Numbered from the stretch's first letter, positions 6,151-12,360 are shown. The stretch is DNA of 15,425 nt from an uncultured Rubrobacteraceae bacterium (GCA_902806015.1 CADCUZ010000023.1:1-15425); one strand, 5' to 3'. A program made the numbers and translations. Notes: generated from the letters alone by a model not told the origin.

Positions 6151-6528
6151 TTACCAACTGTCATCGTCGTCGCAGCAGTAGCCGAGGTCGCGGTGGTCGA
6201 GGACGCTCCTCGGCCTCACCGGCGGCTCCTCCCTCCTCCACGGCCACATCCAGGTGTGCACGAAGTCGTGCGGGCCCATCTTAAGCGCCGGCCGGAAGCT
6301 CCTCCTCGGGTCGGTGCCGAAATTCCGGGGTCTCGCGTCTTAGGGGAGGCGCCTCAAAACCCGCCCCACCTCCCACCGCTCCGGCAGCAGCCTCGGGGGC
6401 CGAGAGGAAGCGCGCGAGGTGATCCGGCTGGCCCCTGAGGTCCTTCACGATTATGGCCAGTTCCCCCTCGAGTAGGCGAACGGGCCCCTCGTGACCCGCT
6501 CGTCGCGCTCGCGGCCGTCGCCGTCCAT
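6151..6528 (-). pseudogene. unrecognised protein in three frames with Cys-Cys-Asp4 tail
   Basis: ATG 6526-6528 opens MDGDGRERDERVTRGPFAYS, which runs to a stop. An overlapping frame continues LLEGELAIIVKDLRGQPDHL, ARFLSAPEAAAGAVGGGAG and RRETPEF. A third frame continues RNFGTDPRRSFRPALKMGPH, DFVHTWMWPWRREEPPV, and ends DHRDLGYCCDDDDSW at TAA 6151-6153. The three pieces follow in order with small overlaps, as expected for one gene of about 120 codons with two frameshifts (near 6470 and 6320). The tail (CC then DDDD) and the aromatic HTWMWPW block are distinctive, but I do not recognise the family. GAGGG eight bases before the ATG is a plausible ribosome site. A frameshift-containing but expressed gene cannot be excluded from sequence alone. 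Confidence 0.45.
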
Positions 6529-6623
6529 GAGGTCGGCCCTCTACGGCGCCCCGGCGTGGCATCCGCCCCTGGACCAGACGGGCGCTCAGAGGCTGGTAGC
6601 GGGAGGCTAGGAGCTTTCAGACC

Positions 6624-7034
6624 TTACGCTTCCGGATCGAAGCGCAAGGCGGCGGAGTTTATACAGTAGCGCAGGCCCGTGGGCTGCGGTCCGTCCTCGA
6701 AGACGTGCCCCTGGTGGGCGCCGCAGGAGGCGCAGTGGACCTCCGTCCGGCGCATGAAGAAGAGGGTGCGGTCTTCTTCTGTCTCGACGTTGTTCTCGTC
6801 TACGGGCTCCCAGAAGCTGGGCCAGCCCGTCCCGGAATCGTACTTGCTCTCGGAGGAAAAAAGCGGCGCCCCGCAGGCTACGCAGCGGTAAATGCCCTCT
6901 TCCTTGTTGTCATGGTACTCGCCGCTAAAGGGGCGCTCGGTGCCCTTCATGCGGGTGACCCGATACTGCTCGGAGGTCAGCTGGTTCTGCCACTCTTCTT
7001 CTGTCTTTTGGATCTTCTTCGGCGTATCTGTCAT
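6624..7034 (-). CDS. msrB: peptide-methionine (R)-S-oxide reductase MsrB
   Basis: A complete 136-residue MsrB, the usual length for a single-domain enzyme. It reduces the R-epimer of methionine sulfoxide in proteins, a cytosolic oxidative-damage repair step. The structural zinc site is intact: Cys51/Cys54 (CVAC) and Cys101/Cys104 (CASC). The GTGWPSFW block (68-75) and the catalytic Cys124 in [13 protein letters not shown] are present. The position before GWPSF that carries the resolving Cys in many MsrBs is Thr69, and there is no spare cysteine, so recycling should follow the one-Cys route. No ribosome site precedes ATG 7032-7034; a TAGAAT lies six bases upstream, which suggests a leaderless mRNA. 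It is an intact gene surrounded by pseudogenes; the DoxX-like relic lies directly upstream on the same strand. Confidence 0.97.
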   Translation of the reverse strand: MTDTPKKIQKTEEEWQNQLTSEQYRVTRMKGTERPFSGEYHDNKEEGIYRCVACGAPLFSSESKYDSGTGWPSFWEPVDENNVETEEDRTLFFMRRTEVHCASCGAHQGHVFEDGPQPTGLRYCINSAALRFDPEA

Positions 7035-7040
7035 GCGAGG

Positions 7041-7046
7041 ATTCTA
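7041..7046 (-). promoter_or_regulatory. putative -10 box of msrB, leaderless
   Basis: TAGAAT (minus strand) is separated by six bases from the msrB ATG, so the transcript would begin at about the start codon. There is no Shine-Dalgarno sequence. A TTGACG upstream is too far (27 bases) to be its -35. Confidence 0.45.
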
Positions 7047-7075
7047 CCACGCCGGCCCGCTCCCTCGGGTGTGCG

Positions 7076-7258
7076 TCAAGCTCTGGCCACGGTGTCGCCG
7101 TCGATGCCGAGGGCGCGGTCTATCGAGACGGGGCCCGGTCCGGCGAAGAGGATCACGGAATCCGGCGATCAGGGCAAGGTGGGGATCACAACTACCCGAG
7201 CGACCAGCGGGGCCAGGCTGGCCAACCCGGCGAAAGGCGAAAGCGCCAACGTCCTTAT
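7076..7258 (-). pseudogene. DoxX-family membrane protein, C-terminal relic
   Basis: Two frames give pieces of a small hydrophobic protein tail. The first reads LALSPFAGLASLAPLVARVV and then VIPTLP before a stop. The second reads DSVILFAGPGPVSIDRALGI and ends at TGA 7076-7078. The 'AL..AGPGR.SLDRALG' ending is typical of DoxX-family proteins (small four-helix membrane proteins). The N-terminal half is not found, and a frameshift separates the two pieces. The identification rests mainly on the C-terminal motif, so it is moderate. Confidence 0.4.
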
Positions 7259-7416
7259 CCTGTCTTGCTCCGTTCGTTGAACGCGGCGTGCCCGGCGTTT
7301 GACCCAATAGCCGTCGGTTGCTTATTTTGTGCGGGTCCGGCGGCCCACGGCTTGAAAGATCTATGCGATCTTCCCCTCCTAAGCCGTCGGGCTGCTTTTC
7401 CGCCTCGACCCGGATC
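7259..7416. other. intergenic stretch with small inverted repeat
   Basis: No gene is supported between the DoxX-like relic and the macro-domain stop. AAGATC-TATGC-GATCTT (7356-7372) is a 6-bp inverted repeat about 45 bases past the macro gene stop. It is too weak and lacks a T tract, so a terminator role is only possible. Confidence 0.25.
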
Positions 7417-7947
7417 TCAAAGTGGGTCGGAGAGCGCCCGCTCGTGCGCTTCGAGGTCGCGTCGACTGAAGAGCACGAAGCGGATCAGGCGCACGTTCCG
7501 CAGGTTCTTCGCCTCCTCGGCCGCGGCCCGCAGCGCCACCCCCGCCGCCTCTTCGACCGGGTAGCCGAAGACGCCCGTAGAGATGGCCGGGAAGGCAACG
7601 GAGCCCGCCCCGTTCTCGTCGGCGAGCGCGAGCGAGTTGCGGTAGCAGGCGTCCAGCAGCTCGTCCTCCGGGCGGTCCTGGCCGTAGACGGGGCCCAAGG
7701 CGTGGACCACGAACCCGTTGGGCAGCCTGTGCCCACTCGTGATAACGGCCTCGCCGGGGCTTAGTGGGCCGAGCGGCCGGGCCTCCTGGGCGAGCCCCGG
7801 CCCGGCGGCGCGGTGGATGGCACCCGCAACCCCGCCTCCGGGCTCCAACCACGCGTTGGCCGCGTTGACGACCGCGTCGACGTCGCCCTGATCCGTTATG
7901 TCCCCGAGCACGCACTCGACGGTCACCGACCCGACCGTCCTCTTCAA
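7417..7947 (-). CDS. macro-domain protein (ADP-ribose/O-acetyl-ADP-ribose binding family)
   Basis: A 176-residue single macro domain, the size of bacterial YmdB-type proteins. The ligand-binding motifs are clear: GDITD (15-19), VVNAAN (26-31), the glycine loop PGGGVAGAIHRAAG (36-49), and AISTGVFGYP (121-130) for the diphosphate. YmdB and MacroD enzymes have an Asp in the glycine loop (GGGVDGAIH) that is important for deacetylation or hydrolysis; here it is Ala41. Binding of ADP-ribose-like ligands is likely; catalysis by the MacroD mechanism is doubtful. The TTG start (7945-7947) overlaps the upstream nagA stop as TTGA, implying translational coupling. A GTG a few codons later (VTVECVLGDI) is a possible alternative start. 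It is the last gene of the nagA operon. Confidence 0.88.
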   Translation of the reverse strand: MKRTVGSVTVECVLGDITDQGDVDAVVNAANAWLEPGGGVAGAIHRAAGPGLAQEARPLGPLSPGEAVITSGHRLPNGFVVHALGPVYGQDRPEDELLDACYRNSLALADENGAGSVAFPAISTGVFGYPVEEAAGVALRAAAEEAKNLRNVRLIRFVLFSRRDLEAHERALSDPL

Positions 7948-9101
7948 CCCTTTTTCTCGGGGTAGGCGTGACGGCCGTTGCGCCAGACGGCCTGGACGGA
8001 GAGGTCGGGGGCGAGCACCGTCACGTCGGCGTCATAGCCGGGGACGAGGCGGCCCTTGCGGCGGCCCTCGCCGACGAGCCTCGCGGGGCCCGCCGAGGCC
8101 ATGCGGGCGGCCTCGGGGACGGTGCAGCCGGTGAAGGCCAGGATATTGCGGAAGGCCTCCTCCATCGAGAGGATGCTTCCGGCGATGGCGCCGCTGCCGA
8201 GCCTCGGGATGCCGCCGTTGGAGTAGACGGTGCGGGTCGCGAGACGGTACTCGCCGGCGGGGGCGCCGGCGGCGGCTATGGCGTCCGTGACCAGGTGGAG
8301 GCGGTCGGGTCCGAGCATCCGGAAGGCGAGCCCGACCATCTCCGGGTGGACGTGGTGCCCGTCGGCGATGATGCCGCAGGAGACCCTGGGGTGGGCGAAG
8401 GCGGCCCCCGGAAGCCCCGGGTCGCGGTGGTGCATCGGGCTCGTCGCGTTGAAGAGGTGGGTAACGCCGCCGACCCTCTCGTCGAAGGCGCCGTAGGAGA
8501 GCTCGAAGCTTGCGTCCGAGTGCCCGGCGGAGACGACCACCCCGCGGCCCGCGGCCTGGTCGATCAGCTTCTCGGCATCCCTCAGCTCGGGCGCGAGCGT
8601 GACCATCCGCACCGGGCCGAGGTCAAGCAGCCAGGCGAGCAGGCTGGGGTCGGGCGGCACGACGTGGGCGGCGGCGTGGGCGCCCCTCTTCTGCAGGTTC
8701 AAGAACGGTCCTTCGAGGTGGACGCCGAGCACCTCGGCGCCTTCGGAAGGGCCGCCGGTAACGGCCCCGATGCCGGGCAGCGCATCCTCGTAGAGCCCTT
8801 CTGGGGAGGAGATCACGGTCGGCAGGTAGGCGGTCGTCCCGGTCGAGAGCAGGGACCGGGAGAGTTCGGCCAGGCGCGCTGGCTCCGAGGCAACGTCGAT
8901 TCCGAAGGCCCCGTTGACCTGGAGGTCCACGAAACCGGGCAGGAGCAGGGAGTCCGGGTACTCGTGCACCTCGTCCGCGTCCCGGGCCAGCTCCCCGTCC
9001 CGGTCCACATCCGCTATCGCCCCGTCGCCGAAGAGGACCGTGCCCTCGGGCCAGACCTCGTAGTCCGTCACGACCCGACCCCGGAGCGCGACGAGCCTCA
9101 T
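7944..9101 (-). CDS. nagA: N-acetylglucosamine-6-phosphate deacetylase
   Basis: A 385-residue amidohydrolase-superfamily protein, the usual NagA length. It converts GlcNAc-6-phosphate to glucosamine-6-phosphate plus acetate in cytosolic amino-sugar and cell-wall recycling. Expected residues are in place: VDLQVNG (58-64, the NagA variant of the HxH motif), Glu130 in GVHLEGPF, His194 in SAGHSD, His215 in THLFNA with MHHRDPG after it, DGHHVHP (248-253), and the catalytic Asp273 in VTDAIAAAG. The ATG 9099-9101 is chosen because AAGGGGAGAG precedes it at ribosome-site distance. The in-frame ATG 9114-9116 lacks a ribosome site and sits three bases after a TATACG -10-like box. No nagB or PTS gene is present in the window; the only partner is the overlapping macro-domain gene. 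The gene is intact despite decayed neighbours. Confidence 0.96.
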   Translation of the reverse strand: MRLVALRGRVVTDYEVWPEGTVLFGDGAIADVDRDGELARDADEVHEYPDSLLLPGFVDLQVNGAFGIDVASEPARLAELSRSLLSTGTTAYLPTVISSPEGLYEDALPGIGAVTGGPSEGAEVLGVHLEGPFLNLQKRGAHAAAHVVPPDPSLLAWLLDLGPVRMVTLAPELRDAEKLIDQAAGRGVVVSAGHSDASFELSYGAFDERVGGVTHLFNATSPMHHRDPGLPGAAFAHPRVSCGIIADGHHVHPEMVGLAFRMLGPDRLHLVTDAIAAAGAPAGEYRLATRTVYSNGGIPRLGSGAIAGSILSMEEAFRNILAFTGCTVPEAARMASAGPARLVGEGRRKGRLVPGYDADVTVLAPDLSVQAVWRNGRHAYPEKKG

Positions 9102-9208
9102 CTCTCTCCCCTTCATAACCGTATATCTTCCGTCCGCGCGCCCGGCGAATCAAGTGGCTCGGACTCCCCATACAAATTAGGCCCGCAATAACGAAACGCA
9201 TGTCCGCG

Positions 9209-9231
9209 GCGTGGCTTGGCAGAAGCCACGC
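9209..9231. repeat. perfect 9-bp hairpin
   Basis: GCGTGGCTT (9209-9217) and AAGCCACGC (9223-9231) form a perfect 9-bp stem with a 5-base loop. It sits between nagA and the permease relic. On the minus strand it is followed by a moderately T-rich stretch after about 9 bases (GTTTCGTTATT), so it may have been the terminator of the decayed permease gene. No other role is evident. Confidence 0.4.
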
Positions 9232-9354
9232 GGTCGAAAGTGTTTCTGGAGTGGTTCGCCGGTGTTAGCGTTCGGGGTCCGGTCGCCGGTTTCGACCGAC
9301 AAGCTGGACAATGCCCGCGACTCCTACGAAGACGGTGCCTTGGCGGCGTTCACC

Positions 9355-9500
9355 GGGCTCGGCGCGAAGAGAAGGACTCCGCCCCCGACCCACAGCGGGA
9401 AAAGTAGGAGAGTATGATGACCGAGAAGATCGTGTTCGCGAAGTCGTAGGACACCCAGGCCCACACCGCGAGCCCCGGGACCCCACAGCCCCTGTCGCCC
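9355..9500 (-). pseudogene. MFS permease (UMF1/Atg22-like) N-terminal relic
   Basis: One minus-strand frame contains LAVWAWVSYDFANTIFSVII then LSYF, and an overlapping frame continues FPLWVGGGVLLFAP. The 'WAxYDFANTIFSxxIxxxYFPLW' string is the hallmark first transmembrane helix of UMF1/Atg22-like major facilitator permeases. The two halves are joined by a frameshift near 9410, and nothing after the first helix remains of the roughly 430-residue protein. No start codon can be placed with confidence. Confidence 0.5.
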
Positions 9501-9635
9501 CGAACCCCCCACGGCGGCAGTATAGATGCGCCCGGCGGTCCCGGGCGACGCGCGGGTGCTTCGGTCCACCCGGTTTTGCCGCCCTACTTGTGCACGCTTG
9601 CTACTCATCGCACGGTCTGCGGCGCAAGCCGGACC

Positions 9636-9674
9636 GGCGATGAGGCACGCTCGGCTCCCGGGCTCATCGAGGCG
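9636..9674 (+). promoter_or_regulatory. possible decayed fluoride riboswitch upstream of crcB
   Basis: GGCGATGAGGC (9636-9646) matches the 5' core of crcB-motif (fluoride) riboswitches, and it is followed by CGCTCGG and GGGCTCATCG where the family has CGCC...GGGCTGATGG. It lies about 25 bases before the crcB ribosome site, the expected place. The pseudoknot strands (GGCG/CGCT) can still pair with one wobble, but the 3' strand that should pair with GAGGC reads GAGGC again instead of GCCTC, so helix P1 cannot form. I read it as a relic at best. Confidence 0.25.
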
Positions 9675-9698
9675 GACGACGGACGCGTAAGGAGACGG

Positions 9699-10072
9699 AT
9701 GGACCTCTTTTTGGTGGTGTTGGGGGCGCTCGGGGCCGAGGGCCGCTACTTGCTAGGCGGCTGGCTGCACTCGCCATCGGCGGGGCTTTTCCCTGGGGCA
9801 CGTTCGCGGTCAACGCTTTGGGCTCGTTGCTGATCGGGCTGGTCTTCGACCTCGCCCAGCGGGGCTCCCTCCCCCGGCCCCACCACGCTTTGCCTCGCCG
9901 TCGGCGTCCTGGGCGGCTTACCACGTTCTCCGCGTTCAGCTACGAGACGATGCGACTCCTCGCCAACGGGAACGTCGCGGCCTCGTTCCCGAACGTGGCC
10001 GGTCAGTTCGCGATCGGCCTCATCGCCGTCTACGTCGGGTTCGTCGCCGTACGCGGCCCGTTCGGCGCCTGA
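9699..10072 (+). pseudogene. crcB: CrcB/Fluc fluoride channel, frameshifted
   Basis: ATG 9699-9701 follows AAGGAG (9689-9694). The first frame reads MDLFLVVLGALGAEGRYLLG, the GALGAxxRY start of CrcB/Fluc channels. Near 9765 the frame shifts; the new frame gives AIGGAFPWGTFAVNALGSLL (the GTxxVNxxGS motif) and IGLVFDLAQRGSL. Between about 9875 and 9918 a pair of offsetting shifts hides LCLAVGVLGG. The last part, LTTFSAFSYETMRLLANGN, restores the TTFSTFS-type motif and the fourth helix to TGA 10070-10072. All four helices of the roughly 120-residue dimeric fluoride exporter are recognisable, but no single frame spans them. Its stop is eight bases from the convergent ZIP gene. Confidence 0.8.
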
Positions 10073-10080
10073 GCCGGACG

Positions 10081-10920
10081 CTAACTCAGCGCCACGTCCA
10101 GGGTCATCATGACGGCGAAGCCGACCATGAGGGACATGGCGGCGATGTCCGGGCTTCCGCGCTTGGCCTCCGGGATCAGCTCCTCGGCGACCACGAAGAT
10201 CATTGCCCCGGCGGCGAAGGCGAGCGCGTAGGGCAGGATGGGCTGGGCGAAGAGAACCGCCGTCGCCCCTACGACGGCCGCTATGGGCTCGACCGCGCCC
10301 GAGAGCTGGCCGTAGAAAAAGCTTTTGCCCCTGCTCATCCCCTCGCGCCTCAAGGGCATGGCCACCGCGGTGCCCTCCGGAAAATTCTGGAGCCCGATGC
10401 CGATGGCGAGCGCGATCGCCGCCCCCAGCGAGGCCCCCGGCAGGCCTTCGGTCATGCCGAGCCCCACGGCACCGAAGGTTACCCCCACGGCCAACCCCTC
10501 CGGGATGTTGTGCAAGGTTATGGCGGAGACCAACAGCACGCTGCGCCGCCAGCTCGTGTGAACGCCCTCCGCCTCGGACATCTTCATCCCGGGGTGCAGG
10601 TGCGGGAGCACCTTGTCTAGCAACCTCAAGAACACGCCCCCGGCAAGAAAGCCGATGACCGGTGGCACCCACTTGGGCAACGCCCCCCCCTCCGAGAGAT
10701 CTATTGCCGGCAGGAGAAGAGACCAGAAGCTGGCAGCTATCATCACCCCGGCCGCGAACCCCAGCATCGAATCGAGCAGCTTGCGGTTAAACTTCTTCGT
10801 CCCGAAGACCAGCGCCGCCCCCGCAGCCGTCATACCCCACGTAAACATCGTCGCCAGGAACGCCTGCAATACGGGCGGCATTCCGGCGATGGCCCCCGTC
10901 ACCGTCGTTCCCCCCGACAA
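10081..10920 (-). CDS. ZIP-family divalent metal transporter (GufA/ZupT-like)
   Basis: A complete 279-residue ZIP permease with about eight hydrophobic segments, the size of the GufA/ZupT branch. ZIP proteins carry Zn, Mn or Fe into the cytoplasm. The binding-site helices are intact: HNIPEG (137-142) in TM4, QNFPEG (178-183) in TM5, and AEELIPE (245-251) in a later helix. A His-containing loop ([15 protein letters not shown], 107-121) lies between TM3 and TM4. The TTG start (10918-10920) is supported by GAGGGG six bases upstream. The gene diverges from a DtxR/MntR-type regulator, and its own promoter overlaps a DtxR-like box, so metal-dependent repression is expected. The regulator's Mn-type ligand set suggests Mn as a main substrate, but sequence alone cannot settle this. 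Confidence 0.93.
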   Translation of the reverse strand: MSGGTTVTGAIAGMPPVLQAFLATMFTWGMTAAGAALVFGTKKFNRKLLDSMLGFAAGVMIAASFWSLLLPAIDLSEGGALPKWVPPVIGFLAGGVFLRLLDKVLPHLHPGMKMSEAEGVHTSWRRSVLLVSAITLHNIPEGLAVGVTFGAVGLGMTEGLPGASLGAAIALAIGIGLQNFPEGTAVAMPLRREGMSRGKSFFYGQLSGAVEPIAAVVGATAVLFAQPILPYALAFAAGAMIFVVAEELIPEAKRGSPDIAAMSLMVGFAVMMTLDVALS

Positions 10921-10963
10921 ACACAGCCCCTCGCCCGTCTTCTCATATCCTCCACTTCCAGAT

Positions 10964-10982
10964 TAATTTTAGCCTTACCTAA
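10964..10982. promoter_or_regulatory. DtxR-like operator at the ZIP promoter
   Basis: TAATTTTAGCCTTACCTAA matches the 19-bp DtxR/IdeR consensus as I recall it at 15 of 19 positions, with the right half (TAGCCTNACCTAA) nearly perfect. It abuts the -10 box of the ZIP promoter (10982-10987) and covers the expected transcription start near 10975, a repressor position. The presumed binder is the divergent DtxR-family regulator. Confidence 0.6.
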
Positions 10983-11010
10983 CATTACGGTTTTCGGGCT
11001 CTATAGTCAA
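10982..11010 (-). promoter_or_regulatory. sigma70-type promoter of the ZIP gene
   Basis: On the minus strand, TTGACT (11005-11010) is followed after exactly 17 bases by TAATGT (10982-10987). The spacing is ideal and both hexamers are close to consensus. It predicts a leader of about 55 bases before the TTG start, containing the GAGGGG ribosome site. Confidence 0.65.
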
Positions 11011-11031
11011 GACAAAGCGTGAAATTGTGTT

Positions 11032-11045
11032 TTAGTTTAAACTAA
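11032..11045. promoter_or_regulatory. 14-bp perfect palindrome before the regulator gene
   Basis: TTAGTTTAAACTAA is a perfect palindrome that shares the TTAG...CTAA ends of DtxR-type boxes. It covers a -10-like TAAACT (11038-11043) ten bases before the ATG at 11054, so binding here could give autoregulation of a leaderless or near-leaderless transcript. Confidence 0.5.
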
Positions 11046-11053
11046 CATTGATC

Positions 11054-11743
11054 ATGGTTGACTTCACGACAACCACGCCGTCCTCGTCTGTGGGGGATTA
11101 TTTGAAGGCCGTGTGGGATCTAACGGGGGCTTCGGGTGGGATCGCGGGCACCAAGGACGTGGCGGGGAGGCTCTCAGTGTCGCCGGCCTCGGTGACGAAC
11201 ATGTTCGTGCGGCTGCAAGAGCGGGGGCTTGTCGAGTACGAGCGCTACCGGGGGGTCTCGCTCACGGGGCGGGGCCGGGCGGAGGCTCTCAGGCTGGTGA
11301 GGCGGCACCGTCTGATCGAGACGTTCCTGCTGGAGCATCTCGGGTACGACCGCCAGGAGGTCCACGACGAGGCCGAGAGGTTGGAGCACGCCGTCTCCGA
11401 CGCCTTTACCGACCGCCTGGCGAAGCTTTTGGGGCACCCGGAACGCGACCCGCACGGCGAGCCCATCCCCGCGGCGGACGGCACGCTGGCGGCGGACTAC
11501 TCTTTCCCCCTAGGCAAGGCCAAGCCCGGGACGCGGGTCCGTATCCGGAAGGTCGGCGACGACGACACCCCCGTGCTCGACCACCTGGAGGGGCGGGGTC
11601 TCGTCCCCGGGTGCGTCCTCGAGGTCGTGGAGGCGCGCGAGCTCGACGGCGTCGTCACCGTCGAAGACGAGGACGGGGGGATGCACGCGCTCGGAGAGCT
11701 CCTGGCGCGGGCCATCTTCGTCAAGGTTGAACGGCGATGCTGA
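11054..11743 (+). CDS. DtxR-family metalloregulator, MntR-like ligand set
   Basis: A 229-residue regulator with the IdeR-type three-part layout: winged helix-turn-helix (about 12-75, with VAGRLSVSPASVTNMFVRLQ), metal-binding/dimerisation helices (about 76-145), and a C-terminal FeoA/SH3-like domain (about 150-229). In the presence of metal such proteins dimerise and repress uptake genes. The residues corresponding to B. subtilis MntR Asp8, His77, Glu99, Glu102 and His103 are Asp15, His85, Glu108, Glu111 and His112. DtxR/IdeR would instead have Met and Cys at the first and third of these, so the site is of the manganese type, carried on an iron-regulator-like scaffold. The ATG 11054 has no ribosome site; a TTG two codons earlier is an alternative. 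It is divergent from the ZIP transporter across about 130 bases with two candidate operators. Confidence 0.92.
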   Translation: MVDFTTTTPSSSVGDYLKAVWDLTGASGGIAGTKDVAGRLSVSPASVTNMFVRLQERGLVEYERYRGVSLTGRGRAEALRLVRRHRLIETFLLEHLGYDRQEVHDEAERLEHAVSDAFTDRLAKLLGHPERDPHGEPIPAADGTLAADYSFPLGKAKPGTRVRIRKVGDDDTPVLDHLEGRGLVPGCVLEVVEARELDGVVTVEDEDGGMHALGELLARAIFVKVERRC

Positions 11744-11844
11744 CAGTCCTTCCACCAACAAGAAACGGTACCGCGAACTGGACGGCGTCGGTGCCCTCGA
11801 AACGATGTGACCGCGATCCCCGCCCGAGCAGGGTCCGGAGGACA

Positions 11845-12007
11845 CGACGAAGCCGGACCAGCATGGACACGCAGCGTCGGCGAAGCGACCGAGCACCGCT
11901 GCAATGGCCCGCGCCTCATCCTCGGTCAGGTGCTCGCCGAAGTGTTCTGCGATGCCCGCCGCGTAGACCGGCCACATCCGGCGCGGCATGACCCGGTCCT
12001 GTCCGTG
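11845..12007 (-). pseudogene. MarR-family regulator, C-terminal relic
   Basis: The minus-strand frame gives RVMPRRMWPVYAAGIAEHFG and EHLTEDEARAIAAVLGRFAD, which is the C-terminal dimerisation helix pair of MarR regulators ('HFxxHLTEEEAxxLAxxLxR'). The frame is closed by TAG at 12008-12010, and the winged-helix domain that should lie further upstream is absent. The sequence at that point switches to the tail of an unrelated plus-strand gene. No start codon with a ribosome site exists. It is inferred to be the remnant of a rearrangement. Confidence 0.5.
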
Positions 12008-12235
12008 CTAGCCACCGGCAGCACACCGGAGACGCACGAGGCCTTCCTCCGTCTCGCGCCGGGCTTCCTGGCCGCCCCGGCGCTGCTCATCGTGGCCGGG
12101 CTCGTGAACGGCTTTGCCCAGGGCGCGCTCTACGGGGTGCCGTACTACCGCGCCGCGGAGCGCCTGGCCGAGGAGCGCATCGAGGCCATGAACAAGGTGC
12201 GCCTGCTGGGACGGCCCGACACGGTGCACTACTAA
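12005..12235 (+). pseudogene. membrane protein C-terminal fragment, unrecognised
   Basis: From a GTG at 12005-12007 the frame encodes about 76 residues. There is one hydrophobic segment (FLAAPALLIVAGLVNGFAQG), then LYGVPYYRAAERLAEERIEA and a basic tail ending at TAA 12233-12235. The helix followed by a charged cytoplasmic helix looks like the end of a larger membrane protein. The 5' part is missing at the point where the MarR relic begins on the other strand. There is no ribosome site before the GTG. Expression as a small membrane protein is possible but not supported. Confidence 0.4.
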
Positions 12236-12345
12236 GTCGGTGTGCCCGGAGGCCCGATCGAGTTCTTTGAGTAAACGGGCGGCTTTCTCCAATGCGTGCT
12301 CCTTTTATTCGACGGTCCGGGGGTAGGCGCAAGGGTACTCGACAC
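12236..12345. other. intergenic, nothing recognised
   Basis: About 110 bases between the membrane-protein fragment and the hairpin behind gyaR. No gene, promoter pair or repeat can be argued. Confidence 0.3.
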
Positions 12346-12360
12346 TCGGTTGCGAACCGA
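12346..12360 (-). terminator. hairpin behind gyaR
   Basis: TCGGTT-GCG-AACCGA is a perfect 6-bp stem with a 3-base loop, starting 17 bases past the gyaR stop. There is no T tract, so it is only a candidate for the end of the acnA-gyaR operon transcript. Confidence 0.4.

Noticed and set aside
7968..9191. Long plus-strand frame of about 400 codons opposite nagA
   Set aside because: It is an antisense shadow with Gly/Val/Glu/Arg-biased composition; nagA on the other strand has every catalytic residue.
680..10072. Sequencing error as the sole cause of the frameshifts
   Set aside because: Not fully excluded, but long genes such as nagA, acnA, gyaR and the ZIP gene show no indels. One lesion is an 8-bp duplication and others are truncations and a nonsense codon, which read errors do not explain.
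9746..10672. Minus-strand frame of about 300 codons across crcB and the ZIP gene
   Set aside because: It overlaps the ZIP gene in another frame and has Arg/Gly-rich shadow composition.
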